A stretch of 64,000 nucleotides of DNA from Lachnospiraceae bacterium (GCA_017411305.1 JAFQQI010000048.1:1-64000), one strand, 5' to 3'. Numbered from the stretch's first letter, positions 17,076-25,548 are shown. A program made the numbers and translations. The notes: generated from the letters alone by a model not told the origin.

Positions 17076-18849
17076 AATCACAAGGACCGCATTCCAGCAC
17101 GAACTGATGAAAACGATAAAGGCTAAAGCTGCTTCCCCATAAAGAAGCGGCTTCTTCTTTTAACGCATTCATTTCCAAAAAGCCTAAGTAATATTTCAGA
17201 TAATTACATGGCTCCTCACGGATGTAATCATAAATACGCAGTACGGTATCAGGGTTTGTAATGCCGATACTGCTCAAAATCTGTTGTACCTGACGCGGCT
17301 TTGCGCCATCATAATGGATAGCGATATCCAAAAGGGCGTACATACCGATATGAAGATTACGGTTTAGGCGGCAGGCTTCATAATAGGCAGTAGCGTAGCC
17401 GTTGTCTTTTACATAATCTTTAGCATACTCATAAGAGAGATTCTCTACATAATAAGCCCAACCTTCTACATAACCACCGTAGTGAAGCAGGTGGCGGATG
17501 CAGGAAGCATCTGCTTCATTCAGATAGGATTGGCTGTAAACAGTTTGATACAGATGTCCGGGATATCCTTCGTGGGCAAGGGTGGTATACAGATTTAAAG
17601 TGTCCGTATTGTTTTTCGGATTGATATAAATAATGTTTTCCGACATGTCATCAATAGGCGGTGTTAAGTAATAGGCAGGACTGCAGTAATCCTGCATGGA
17701 GGATGAAATGGTTTTTACGGTGGCAAGGGCATTTGTATTATCTGAAAGCGGAGGGAAATCCGTTGCCATTTTGTTCTTTAGGTCATTAAGAATCACACCC
17801 GGTTCTGAAACCGGCAAAGCAAAAGAGGACGCCACTTTGTTGTTTGCAATTTCGGGATATTTTTCAAGTAACGTAAGTAAAGCAACATAGTTCTGTCTGA
17901 AATCGGCAAACAGCATTTGCTTGATTTCAGGTACAGAACGGCTGCTTGCGGTGGTAAAAGCAAGTAAATATTCATAGTAATTTTTTCCCAGGGGATAATG
18001 GCAGAGGCCGTAGTTGTTTGTGCCCTTTCCCATCAGCAGGGTGAAGGTATCCGCAATCTGCTCATAGGCGGGGACGGTTACCGTAGTCAAAAGACGGTGG
18101 TTTTCGGACAGATAAGCTTTTGCTTCATCGTCGGTTATCAATCCTTTTTCTTTCATGGAATCCAGCCGTTCCCTGAAGGTAACAATTAAAAAGTGTGTGC
18201 CATCTTCCAACAGTTTTGGGTCCATAATGACGTTGCATTGGTCAATGACTTTTTGGGCGGAAGCATCACTCATGAAAAGTCCTGCTTCTGCCTTTTCTGT
18301 TTCATATTGCAAAAGACCTTCCAGATAAGCCCTGCTTTGTTCTAAAATATCCAGATAATCCTCTACATCCTGTTTGCGACGAAAGGCATAGTCTGCAAGT
18401 AAAATGGGAAGCCCTGATTGGATACCTGAATTCGGTGAAAAGGGTTCACTGTAGTAAGAATAAGTATTTCCTTCCAGACTAAGGTTTAAGTGTCGCATCA
18501 GCAGATGATATGTAAAAGCATCCTGGGAGCTTAAGTTTTCCGGTGAAATGGAAGAGAGGGTAGTAAGGGAGTCCTTAAGTGCTTCACCATCTGCATTTCC
18601 AGGGTCCGTATGATAAATGGGAAGTATTGCTTTCCCGGATAATCCATAGTTTTCCGGATAGGCAATAGTGTAGTGAAGATTTAAGGTGTTAGCGGATAAA
18701 TCCGACAAAAATAAATCTTTGGTAAGGCGGTCGAAACGGGCACTGTCACTGTAAAAGGTACCAAGCCCTAATAGAATAAGCGCAATGCAAAAGGGAATGA
18801 CAGCACAGAAAACACGCTGTTTTAAGGTCATTTTTTTCATAAAGGACAT
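17008..18849 (-). CDS. DUF885 family protein (putative metallopeptidase), membrane-anchored
   Basis: The 613-residue protein has an N-terminal signal-anchor (about 12-30, FCAVIPFCIALILLGLGTFY) and a long helical DUF885 domain. The zinc-site-like motif LAHEGYPGHLYQ sits at about residue 425, with a downstream EGWAYYVENL segment that carries further conserved acidic residues. DUF885 proteins are related to thermolysin-fold carboxypeptidases, and a peptidase role at the cell surface is likely but unproven. GAGG six bases upstream supports the first ATG. The last 68 bp overlap the convergent Mrr-like gene. Confidence 0.82.
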   Translation of the reverse strand: MSFMKKMTLKQRVFCAVIPFCIALILLGLGTFYSDSARFDRLTKDLFLSDLSANTLNLHYTIAYPENYGLSGKAILPIYHTDPGNADGEALKDSLTTLSSISPENLSSQDAFTYHLLMRHLNLSLEGNTYSYYSEPFSPNSGIQSGLPILLADYAFRRKQDVEDYLDILEQSRAYLEGLLQYETEKAEAGLFMSDASAQKVIDQCNVIMDPKLLEDGTHFLIVTFRERLDSMKEKGLITDDEAKAYLSENHRLLTTVTVPAYEQIADTFTLLMGKGTNNYGLCHYPLGKNYYEYLLAFTTASSRSVPEIKQMLFADFRQNYVALLTLLEKYPEIANNKVASSFALPVSEPGVILNDLKNKMATDFPPLSDNTNALATVKTISSSMQDYCSPAYYLTPPIDDMSENIIYINPKNNTDTLNLYTTLAHEGYPGHLYQTVYSQSYLNEADASCIRHLLHYGGYVEGWAYYVENLSYEYAKDYVKDNGYATAYYEACRLNRNLHIGMYALLDIAIHYDGAKPRQVQQILSSIGITNPDTVLRIYDYIREEPCNYLKYYLGFLEMNALKEEAASLWGSSFSLYRFHQFVLECGPCDFSGLRSALGSYSPDSLRPKAES

Positions 18850-19028
18850 GAATTGCCTCGTAAGAAATTCTTATTAGGATTATATGTTTCAATCCTCAAA
18901 AAAGTACAGTAAAAGTGCTGAAAAAAGCGCAAGAATTAAGAAGTATTTAGCATGAATCGCATATAGACGCTTAGGGGGAAATATGTTAAAATTATAACTA
19001 TCCTGAGACCTAAAATAATGGGTAATAA

Positions 19029-19058
19029 ACAACTTGTAAGAAGGAGCATACAAGTTGT
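19029..19058 (+). other. Leader inverted repeat upstream of the transketolase genes
   Basis: A perfect 10-bp inverted repeat (ACAACTTGTA / TACAAGTTGT) has a 10-nt loop reading AGAAGGAGCA and lies 46 bases before the transketolase start. No T-run follows, so it is an operator or an mRNA leader hairpin, not a terminator. Confidence 0.55.
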
Positions 19059-19104
19059 AGCATTATAGATAATAATATTACGATTGGTAAGAACGGAGGT
19101 AAGC

Positions 19105-19953
19105 ATGAACAATCTTGAACTCAAGAAAATTGCCAACGAAGTTCGTAAAGGCATCGTTACGGCAGTACACAGCGCAAAGGCAGGACATCCCGGCGGATCA
19201 TTGTCAGCAGCAGATATTTATACTTATCTGTACTTTGAAGAAATGAACATTGATCCCAAAGATCCCAAGAAGGAAGACAGAGACCGTTTTGTATTATCCA
19301 AGGGTCACACAGCACCCGGTTTATATTCTACTCTGGCAAACAGAGGATATTTCCCGGTAGAAGATTTAACCACTCTTCGTAAGCTGGGTTCTTACTTACA
19401 GGGACATCCTTCCATGCAGTATATCCCCGGCGTAGATATGTCCAGCGGTTCCTTGGGACAGGGTATTTCCGCAGCGGTAGGTATGGCGCTTGCAGCGAAA
19501 ATGGATGAGAAAGATATCAGAGTTTACACTCTTTTAGGTGATGGTGAAATTCAGGAAGGACAGGTATGGGAAGCTGCCATGTTTGCAGGACACCGTAAGC
19601 TGGACAATCTGGTAGTTATCGTGGACAACAACGGACTTCAGATTGACGGCCCCATTGATCAGGTATGTTCTCCTTACCCCATTGATAAGAAGTTTGAAGC
19701 ATTTAATTTCCATGTAATCAACTTAGATGATGCCCATGACTTTGACAAAATCAGAGCAGCTTTTAAGGAAGCAAGAGAAACCAAGGGAATGCCTACTGCA
19801 ATTATTGCCCACAGCTTAAAGGGCAAAGGCGTATCCTTCATGGAAGGAAATGTAGCATGGCACGGAACCGCTCCTAATGATGAGCAGTATGCCGTAGCAA
19901 TGGCAGATCTTGAGAAAATCGGCGAAGAATTAAATAAGGAGGGAGAAGCATAA
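19105..19953 (+). CDS. tkt: Transketolase, N-terminal (ThDP pyrophosphate-binding) subunit
   Basis: The 282-residue protein is the N-terminal half of a split transketolase, the usual form in Clostridia. The ThDP motif is intact: GDGEIQEGQVWEAAMFAGHRKLDNLVVIVDNNG (about residues 145-180). KGHTAPGLYSTLA and GSLGQGISAAVGMALA form other parts of the active site. With the next gene it transfers two-carbon ketol units in the pentose phosphate pathway. The frame is open seven codons upstream, but CGGAGG lies six bases before ATG 19105. The stop and the next start share one base (TAATG). Confidence 0.95.
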   Translation: MNNLELKKIANEVRKGIVTAVHSAKAGHPGGSLSAADIYTYLYFEEMNIDPKDPKKEDRDRFVLSKGHTAPGLYSTLANRGYFPVEDLTTLRKLGSYLQGHPSMQYIPGVDMSSGSLGQGISAAVGMALAAKMDEKDIRVYTLLGDGEIQEGQVWEAAMFAGHRKLDNLVVIVDNNGLQIDGPIDQVCSPYPIDKKFEAFNFHVINLDDAHDFDKIRAAFKEARETKGMPTAIIAHSLKGKGVSFMEGNVAWHGTAPNDEQYAVAMADLEKIGEELNKEGEA

Positions 19954-20894
19954 TGGCAGACGTAAAGAAAGTAGCAACCAGAGAAAGCTATGGTAACGCA
20001 TTAGTTGAGCTGGGTGCAGAATACCCCAACCTTGTAGTATTAGATGCTGACCTTGCGGCAGCAACCAAGACAGGTGTGTTTAAGAAAGCATATCCCGACA
20101 GACATATCGATTGCGGTATCGCAGAATGCAACATGACAGGCATTGCAGCAGGTTTATCCACTATGGGTAAGATTCCTTTCGTCAGCAGCTTTGCCATGTT
20201 TGCAGCAGGAAGAGCCTTTGAGCAGGTAAGAAACTCCATCGGCTATCCTCACTTAAATGTGAAAATTGGTGCAACCCATGCAGGTATTACGGTAGGTGAA
20301 GACGGTGCATCTCACCAGTGTAACGAAGATATCGCATTGATGAGAAGTATCCCCGGCATGGTAGTTATGTGTCCCGCTGATGATATTGAAGCAAGAGCGG
20401 CAGTGAGAGCGGCAGCAGAATATGTAGGTCCTGTTTACATGAGATTCGGACGTGCGGCATGTCCCGTTATCAATGACAGACCTGATTATAAATTTGAAAT
20501 CGGTAAGGGTACCGTAGTAAGAGAAGGTAGCGACGTTACTATCGTAGCAACCGGTATCTGTGTAGGCAGTGCATTAGAAGCAGCAGACAAGCTTGCAGAA
20601 GAAGGCATCAGCGCAGAAGTAATCAACATCTGTACCATTAAGCCTTTGGACGAAGAAGTGATCATCAATTCCGCTAAGAAGACAGGAAAGGTAGTAACCG
20701 CAGAAGAGCATTCTGTAATCGGTGGTTTGGGCAGTGCAGTTTGTGATGCACTTTGCAAAGCTTATCCCGTACCTGTGATGAAGATTGGTATGCAGGATGT
20801 ATTTGGCGAGTCCGGCTCTGCAGCAGCCTTGATTGAAAAATATAAATTGGACGGCAAGGGCGTTTATGAGCAGGTTAAGGATTTCTTGAAATGA
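19953..20894 (+). CDS. tkt: Transketolase, C-terminal (pyrimidine-binding) subunit
   Basis: The 313-residue protein is the C-terminal half of the split transketolase. The pyrimidine-binding domain carries the catalytic glutamate in DCGIAECNMTGIAAGLS, followed by SFAMFAAGRAFEQVRN and GATHAGITVGEDGASHQ. The C-terminal transketolase domain runs from about 185 (VTIVATGICVGSALEAA). It overlaps the upstream subunit by 1 nt and the downstream rpe gene by 4 nt, so the three are translationally coupled and all serve the non-oxidative pentose phosphate pathway. Confidence 0.95.
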   Translation: MADVKKVATRESYGNALVELGAEYPNLVVLDADLAAATKTGVFKKAYPDRHIDCGIAECNMTGIAAGLSTMGKIPFVSSFAMFAAGRAFEQVRNSIGYPHLNVKIGATHAGITVGEDGASHQCNEDIALMRSIPGMVVMCPADDIEARAAVRAAAEYVGPVYMRFGRAACPVINDRPDYKFEIGKGTVVREGSDVTIVATGICVGSALEAADKLAEEGISAEVINICTIKPLDEEVIINSAKKTGKVVTAEEHSVIGGLGSAVCDALCKAYPVPVMKIGMQDVFGESGSAAALIEKYKLDGKGVYEQVKDFLK

Positions 20895-21547
20895 TGAAGT
20901 ATATTTTGGCACCTTCACTCTTGGCGGCAGATTTTACTAAGCTGGGAGAGCAGATAAAAGAAACTGAAGAAGCAGGAGCAGAGTACCTTCATATTGATGT
21001 GATGGACGGGCTTTTTGTACCCAGTATTTCCTTCGGAATGCCTCTGATCGAATCTATCCGGCCTGCCAGCAAGCAGTTTTTTGATGTGCACTTGATGATA
21101 GTAGAGCCGGAGAGATACATTGACGAGTTTGTCAGATGCGGTGCGGACAGTATTACCTTTCATTTAGAAGCAACCAAAGACCCTCAGGCAGTTATTGATA
21201 AGATTCATGCCTGCGGCGTACAGGCAGGTATTTCCATCAAGCCGGGAACCCCTCTTGAAGAAGTGTACCCTTATGTGGATCAAGTGGAGATGGTGCTCAT
21301 CATGAGTGTAGAACCGGGATTTGGAGGACAGGCTTTTATCCCCGAGTCGTATGACAGAATCAGACAGCTTCGTAATTATATCGAGGAAAATGGACTTGTT
21401 ACCGCAATCGAAGTGGACGGCGGTGTAGGCAAGAAGAATATCCGTGAAGTTATTGAAGCCGGTGCTAATATTTTTGTGGCAGGGTCAGGTGTATTTCGAA
21501 AGAATACAATTACAGATAATGTGAATAAGTTTTTGGAAGCGTTTTAA
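20891..21547 (+). CDS. rpe: Ribulose-phosphate 3-epimerase
   Basis: The 218-residue TIM-barrel enzyme interconverts ribulose-5-phosphate and xylulose-5-phosphate, the ketose donor for the transketolase encoded upstream. Signature segments are LAPSLLAADFTKLGEQI, LHIDVMDGLFVPSISFG (metal ligand Asp), FDVHLMIVEPERYI, VLIMSVEPGFGGQAF and IEVDGGVGKKNI. The start overlaps the transketolase stop (ATGA). A strong terminator follows 50 bases after the stop, closing the operon. Confidence 0.96.
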   Translation: MMKYILAPSLLAADFTKLGEQIKETEEAGAEYLHIDVMDGLFVPSISFGMPLIESIRPASKQFFDVHLMIVEPERYIDEFVRCGADSITFHLEATKDPQAVIDKIHACGVQAGISIKPGTPLEEVYPYVDQVEMVLIMSVEPGFGGQAFIPESYDRIRQLRNYIEENGLVTAIEVDGGVGKKNIREVIEAGANIFVAGSGVFRKNTITDNVNKFLEAF

Positions 21548-21597
21548 AAACGAAAACATGATTATACGCGGACAGGTTAAATAAAACAGTTTATTTT

Positions 21598-21640
21598 AAA
21601 GAATACAACCGGGGTTATGGTTGTATTCTTTATTTTTAAT
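21598..21640 (+). terminator. Terminator of the transketolase-rpe operon
   Basis: A perfect 13-bp stem (AAAGAATACAACC / GGTTGTATTCTTT) with an 8-nt loop is followed by ATTTTTAA. Confidence 0.9.
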
Positions 21641-21652
21641 ATAGTATCAGAC

Positions 21653-21697
21653 TTGACAAAGCTAATTGCATTAGCTATAATGGCTAATATGATTAGC
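21653..21697 (+). promoter_or_regulatory. Consensus promoter with two TetR-type operators
   Basis: TTGACA (21653-21658), 17 bases and TATAAT (21676-21681) form a perfect sigma-A promoter. Two identical 15-bp palindromes of the form GCTAAT-N3-ATTAGC lie at 21661-21675 (in the spacer) and 21683-21697 (at the expected transcription start), 22 bp centre to centre. Occupancy would block RNA polymerase, so autorepression by the adjacent TetR protein is strongly suggested. Confidence 0.85.
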
Positions 21698-21756
21698 TTT
21701 TAGAATTTAAACTACTATTTATTGTAAGAGGATATAATCTCGGAAAGAAGGTTGTT

Positions 21757-22323
21757 ATGCCAAGACAAGGATTGGATAAAGAAGCAGTTATTGAATATGC
21801 GGCTATGCTGGCAGATGAAATTGGGTTCTCCAATATAACATTAAAGCTACTGGCAGAAAGAATGAATATCAAATCCCCCTCTTTATATAAACACATTGAT
21901 GGTCTTGACTCTTTAAAGAAGGAACTTATGATATATGGATATAAGCTGCTTGAGGGAATGATAATCGATAAGGTCATGGGAAAATCAGGAGATGATGCGG
22001 TAAGAGCATTATGTAATGCTTATTACGAGCTTGCCACAAATCGTTCGGGAGTATTCCAGGCAATGGAGAATTACAGAAGATTTGTGGACGAAGAGAGTAA
22101 ACAGGCTACGGACGGAATTTTTAAAGTTACATCAAAGATCTTTTCAGTGTATGATTTGAGTCCTGTGCAGAAGGCACATTTGGTAAGAACCTTTCGAGGC
22201 TTTTTGCAAGGTTTTCTGACACTGGCAGCTAATCACCTTTTTACGGATTCTATTGATATCAAAGAAAGCTTCGATTTATCGGTGGATGTACTGATTGCGG
22301 GTATAGCATATCTGAATAAATAG
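21757..22323 (+). CDS. TetR-family repressor
   Basis: The 188-residue protein has an N-terminal TetR helix-turn-helix (about 8-55, EAVIEYAAMLADEIGFSNIT ... MNIKSPSLYKHIDG) and an all-helical C-terminal ligand domain of the WHG (TetR_C_33) kind (FRGFLQGFLTLAANHLF). The promoter ahead of it carries two perfect palindromes that it probably binds. A lipoprotein esterase gene follows after 22 bases on the same strand and is the likely co-regulated target. The effector is unknown. Confidence 0.9.
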   Translation: MPRQGLDKEAVIEYAAMLADEIGFSNITLKLLAERMNIKSPSLYKHIDGLDSLKKELMIYGYKLLEGMIIDKVMGKSGDDAVRALCNAYYELATNRSGVFQAMENYRRFVDEESKQATDGIFKVTSKIFSVYDLSPVQKAHLVRTFRGFLQGFLTLAANHLFTDSIDIKESFDLSVDVLIAGIAYLNK

Positions 22324-22345
22324 GAAAGTGAGGGATCAGATATTC

Positions 22346-23959
22346 ATGAAGAAGAAAATAAAAAGATTCATTAGTATATTCAGTATGGCTGCGTTCATTT
22401 TATTACAGGCTGGCTGCGGGCAGGGAAATATGGAAGAGCAGAAAATTGTAGCCGAACAAGAAAAACCTGAGCAAGAAAATGAAGAACAACAGGAGAATTC
22501 TGCGGAAGATAATGAAGTACTGGAGATAGAGACAGATGGTAAATACCTGGTAGTTACAGACGAAAAAGCATACAGGGAATTATCATGGGATTATACGGTG
22601 GAGAGTGATATATTCTTTGGGCAGGCAGAGGGGATTAGCGGACTTGAAGACTTGAAACTGGATATTTACAGGACGGATAAGGAAGGCCCGAATCCTGCGA
22701 TCATTCTTTTACATGGCGGCGGATTAACTTCCGGTGATAAGGCTAATGAGAGCTTGATTAAAAATTTGGCGATTGATTATGCTAAGATGGGATATGTTGT
22801 AGTGGTGCCAAATTACCGTTTGGACAAAGTGATTTCGGCGAAAGCGTTGAATAATGCAATGATAGATGCAAAATCTGCTTATGAATGGGTTTTGGAAAAT
22901 GGCGATGATTACGGAATTGACACGGATTTTATTATTTTGGGCGGATACTCAGCCGGAGCTGATATTGCCATAAATACATATTATTCCAACTTTTTTGATG
23001 ATATGAAAAGGGAAAATGTCAAATGTGTTTTAGATATTAGTGGTGGTCACATTTATTATAGTATGGCACGAGGGGAACTGGCAGGTTGTGTCATTGTACA
23101 TGGAACGGCGGATACGACTGTGGATTTTAGCAAAGGTGAAGCAACTGCCAAACAGTTGGAAGACAATGTAGTTGACGTATTATTTTATCCTCTGGAAGGA
23201 ATCAATCACGATATTCTCATTAAATATGATGAGGTTCGTAATTTGATGGCTGAGTATATATACAAAAGCATCACGGGAATAGAAACTAAAATCGATATAA
23301 AGTCGGAGATTTCGCAAGAGCATCAGAAGTCTCTTGCCAGACAGGAAAATGGAACAGCTTATCATGTAAAGCAGATTGACGTAGTGATAGATGGAACTCT
23401 GGATGAGTGGGTAGGTACAGAGGCAATCAGAATGGACCAAATCAAAGATGTAGGCGACACAGTTCCTGATGAAAATGATTATTCGGGAGAAGTTATGGTA
23501 GCCTGGAATGAGGAGAATCCTACCACTCTCTATCTTGCGGCAACAATTAAGGATGATGCAATCAAGAACTCTGTTCCGGCAGACGGAAAGTGGTATTTGG
23601 ATGATTGTTTGGAAATTGCATTTGATTTTACCGATGAAAACCTGGAGCAACAGATTTTGAAATGGGTTATCGGCTTAGAAGGGGATGATTTGTCCGTATA
23701 TGCAACCCCTAAAAATACAAAAGTAGCTATATCGCAGGAGGGGGATGTTTATATTTGTGAAATGAGTATTGACATCAGCAAGGTGCCGGAGGGAGCATAT
23801 CAGGGAGATATAACCCCTAGTTTTTCGGCTGAGAAAAGCATCGGATTCAGTATTAGCTATAATGACTGTGAAAATGGGGCAAGGGAACATCAGATGGGCT
23901 GGACTCCCGGTAAGGCCGGTGATAAAGCTTCGTTTGGAACGTTGTATTTTGAGAAATAA
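22346..23959 (+). CDS. Lipoprotein alpha/beta-hydrolase (esterase) with C-terminal CBM9-like domain
   Basis: The protein of about 537 residues begins with a lipoprotein signal (FILLQAGCGQ, Cys about 24) and an acidic linker. An alpha/beta-hydrolase domain of the carboxylesterase type follows at about 85-320, with oxyanion motif LLHGGGLTSG, nucleophile Ser in GGYSAGADIA and a likely catalytic His in GINHDIL. From about 340 comes a beta-sandwich resembling carbohydrate-binding family 9 (VVIDGTLDEWVGTE, WYLDDCLEIAFDF, ISYNDCENG). It is probably a surface-anchored esterase acting on a polysaccharide or other ester; the substrate is unknown. The frame is open six codons upstream, but the ATG at 22346 starts the signal peptide. 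It lies in the TetR operon. Confidence 0.82.
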   Translation: MKKKIKRFISIFSMAAFILLQAGCGQGNMEEQKIVAEQEKPEQENEEQQENSAEDNEVLEIETDGKYLVVTDEKAYRELSWDYTVESDIFFGQAEGISGLEDLKLDIYRTDKEGPNPAIILLHGGGLTSGDKANESLIKNLAIDYAKMGYVVVVPNYRLDKVISAKALNNAMIDAKSAYEWVLENGDDYGIDTDFIILGGYSAGADIAINTYYSNFFDDMKRENVKCVLDISGGHIYYSMARGELAGCVIVHGTADTTVDFSKGEATAKQLEDNVVDVLFYPLEGINHDILIKYDEVRNLMAEYIYKSITGIETKIDIKSEISQEHQKSLARQENGTAYHVKQIDVVIDGTLDEWVGTEAIRMDQIKDVGDTVPDENDYSGEVMVAWNEENPTTLYLAATIKDDAIKNSVPADGKWYLDDCLEIAFDFTDENLEQQILKWVIGLEGDDLSVYATPKNTKVAISQEGDVYICEMSIDISKVPEGAYQGDITPSFSAEKSIGFSISYNDCENGAREHQMGWTPGKAGDKASFGTLYFEK

Positions 23960-24101
23960 ATGAGATTCGTGTGTGGCGTGCTGACAGTCCTTTCCGGTAA
24001 GCCGATAAACCTCTTGAGATTCCAAATTCTATGACAGGTTTAGGCATGTTTCATAAGAACGGCATTGCGGATAATGTGGATAAATATGATTATAAAATAC
24101 T

Positions 24102-24130
24102 TTGACACGACATCTATATAGTGTTATTAT
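24102..24130 (+). promoter_or_regulatory. Promoter of the antisense (antitoxin) RNA
   Basis: TTGACA (24102-24107), 17 bases and TATTAT (24125-24130). The predicted transcript starts near 24137 with GAAAAGAGTGCTACC. Confidence 0.7.
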
Positions 24131-24136
24131 TATTAT

Positions 24137-24223
24137 GAAAAGAGTGCTACCGATAGACGGTTAGCCGCATATAATGATTAAAACAAAAATAACCGCTTAG
24201 TTTGCAGACCGGCGGTTATTTTT
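24137..24223 (+). ncRNA. Putative antitoxin RNA of a type I toxin-antitoxin locus
   Basis: A short transcript is predicted from its own promoter to the shared terminator. Its 5' part (GAGTGCTACC...CGGTTAGCC) closely resembles the 5' end of the convergent toxin mRNA. Its 3' end is antisense to the toxin mRNA's last codons and terminator. This resembles the convergent layout of Firmicutes TxpA/RatA-type loci. No ORF of note lies in it. The RNA is inferred from promoter and terminator only. Confidence 0.6.
24185..24223. terminator. Bidirectional terminator shared by toxin mRNA and antisense RNA
   Basis: A perfect 12-bp stem (AAAAATAACCGC / GCGGTTATTTTT) with a 15-nt loop has T-runs on both strands. 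The toxin stop codon is inside the stem. Confidence 0.85.
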
Positions 24224-24311
24224 GTGTCTTATTGCATCCTATTGAGTATCCGAGTCCAAAAGCAGTCAGCAATAAGCTGATAACTGCAATCAAAGCTTCA
24301 ATCGTCAACAT
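24216..24311 (-). CDS. 31-residue hydrophobic peptide, putative type I toxin (holin-like)
   Basis: The peptide starts MLTIEALIAVISLLLTAFGL, a single membrane-spanning helix, and ends in a short charged tail (CNKTQK). This is the form of the small holin-like toxins common in Clostridia. A strong AAAGGAGGG site lies nine bases before the ATG at 24311; another in-frame ATG two codons upstream (24317) is too close to it. A long structured leader, its own promoter and a convergent antisense RNA complete a type I toxin-antitoxin-like layout. Overproduction of such peptides depolarises the membrane in characterised systems; here that is inference. Confidence 0.75.
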   Translation of the reverse strand: MLTIEALIAVISLLLTAFGLGYSIGCNKTQK

Positions 24312-24460
24312 TGGCATCACCCTCCTTTAGCAAGATTTCCGCTTAACAGCAGATTTCTATGTAAACAGAGGGTCACAGTCCCTCTGCGAGAGGGCTAACC
24401 GCCTACCGTAAATGGTAGCACTCATGAAGGAATTATAACAAACTGTTGGGATTTAATCAA
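24312..24460 (-). promoter_or_regulatory. Promoter and structured 5' leader of the toxin mRNA
   Basis: On the reverse strand, TTGATT (24455-24460), 17 bases and TATAAT (24432-24437) predict a start near 24425. The leader of about 110 nt begins GAGTGCTACC, repeating the start of the antisense RNA. It can form a small hairpin (CTACC/GGTAG) and a second one (CAGAGGG/CCCTCTG) before the ribosome site. Such leaders commonly delay translation of type I toxins. Confidence 0.65.
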
Positions 24461-24571
24461 TGAGTTGATGCTTTTTAGTGAATAAATAGCAACTTGCACA
24501 ATAGTAAGATTGAGGTTTATTTCTGACGTAAATCATCAATCAGTTGAGAAATATGAGCGGATTGTTGCAAT

Positions 24572-24658
24572 TTGACATTTAAGTGAAAGAAGTATATGAT
24601 AACAAAGGAACTCAACGAGTCTCTTCATCATGGGGACCACGTTGGGTCTTTTGCTTTT
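24572..24658 (+). promoter_or_regulatory. map promoter and 5'-terminal terminator-like hairpin
   Basis: TTGACA (24572-24577), 17 bases and TATGAT (24595-24600) predict a start near 24607. Three bases later a two-part stem begins: ACTCAACG (24610-24617) with CGTTGGGT (24640-24647), and inside it GTCTC with GGGAC. It is followed by CTTTTGCTTTT. This could attenuate map expression or shield the 5' end. Confidence 0.55.
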
Positions 24659-24675
24659 AAGGAGATGTTAAGTGC

Positions 24676-25548
24676 ATGGAAAAACTGGGAAGAAACGATA
24701 AATGCTGGTGTGGCAGCGGCAAGAAATACAAAAGCTGCCACATGGCGATTGATGATAAAATTCATTATTATGAATTGCAGGGACACATTGTACCGGACAG
24801 GGATATGTTGAAAACCCCGGAGCAGATAGAGGGCATTAGAGTCAGCAGTAAAATTAATGTGGCAGTGTTAGATGCAGTAGAAAAAATGATCGGTCCCGGT
24901 GTCAGCACAGAGGAAATAGATAAGCTGGTTTATGATATGACTACTGAAATGGGTGGTATTCCGGCACCCTTAAATTATGACGGATTTCCTAAGAGTGTAT
25001 GTACCTCTATTAACGAAGTGGTTTGCCACGGAATTCCGTCTTCCGATGTGATTTTGAAAGATGGCGATATCGTCAATGTGGATGTATCCACTATTTATAA
25101 CGGATATTTTTCCGATTCTTCCCGTATGTTTTGTATCGGTAAGGTAGATGCAGAAAAGGAGAAGTTGGTTAGAGTGGCAAGGGAATGTATTGATTTGGGG
25201 CTTGAGCAGGTAAAACCATGGAACTTCCTTGGCGATATGGCACAGGCAATCAATGACCATGCCAAAGCAAACGGCTACAGCGTGGTAGTGGACATCGGCG
25301 GCCACGGTGTGGGACTGGAATTCCACGAGGAACCCTTTGTCAGCTATGTAACGAAGAAGGGCACGGAAATGCTGATGGTTCCCAGCATGGTATTTACTAT
25401 TGAGCCAATGATTAATGCGGGAACTTGTGAGATTGAAATTGATGAAGCAGACGGCTGGACTGTTTATACAGCAGACAGAAAGCCTTCGGCACAGTGGGAG
25501 GTTACTGTAGTAGTAATTGATGATGGGTATGAAATATTGACTTGGTAG
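24676..25548 (+). CDS. map: Methionine aminopeptidase with N-terminal SEC-C zinc motif
   Basis: The 290-residue enzyme removes N-terminal methionine from nascent proteins. Residues about 4-24 form a SEC-C zinc motif (CWCGSGKKYKSCH), found in one class of bacterial Map and thought to aid ribosome or protein contact. The catalytic domain shows the ligand Asp residues in VNVDVSTIYNGYFSDSSR, the His in IGGHGVGLEFHEEP, and the Glu residues in FTIEPMI and AQWEVTVVV. All five metal ligands appear present. AAGGAG precedes the ATG by 11 bases. It is a single-gene unit closed by a strong terminator. Confidence 0.95.
   Translation: MEKLGRNDKCWCGSGKKYKSCHMAIDDKIHYYELQGHIVPDRDMLKTPEQIEGIRVSSKINVAVLDAVEKMIGPGVSTEEIDKLVYDMTTEMGGIPAPLNYDGFPKSVCTSINEVVCHGIPSSDVILKDGDIVNVDVSTIYNGYFSDSSRMFCIGKVDAEKEKLVRVARECIDLGLEQVKPWNFLGDMAQAINDHAKANGYSVVVDIGGHGVGLEFHEEPFVSYVTKKGTEMLMVPSMVFTIEPMINAGTCEIEIDEADGWTVYTADRKPSAQWEVTVVVIDDGYEILTW

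Noticed and set aside
19105-20894. Transketolase split by mutation
   Set aside because: Two-subunit transketolases with a TAATG junction are the normal form in many Firmicutes.
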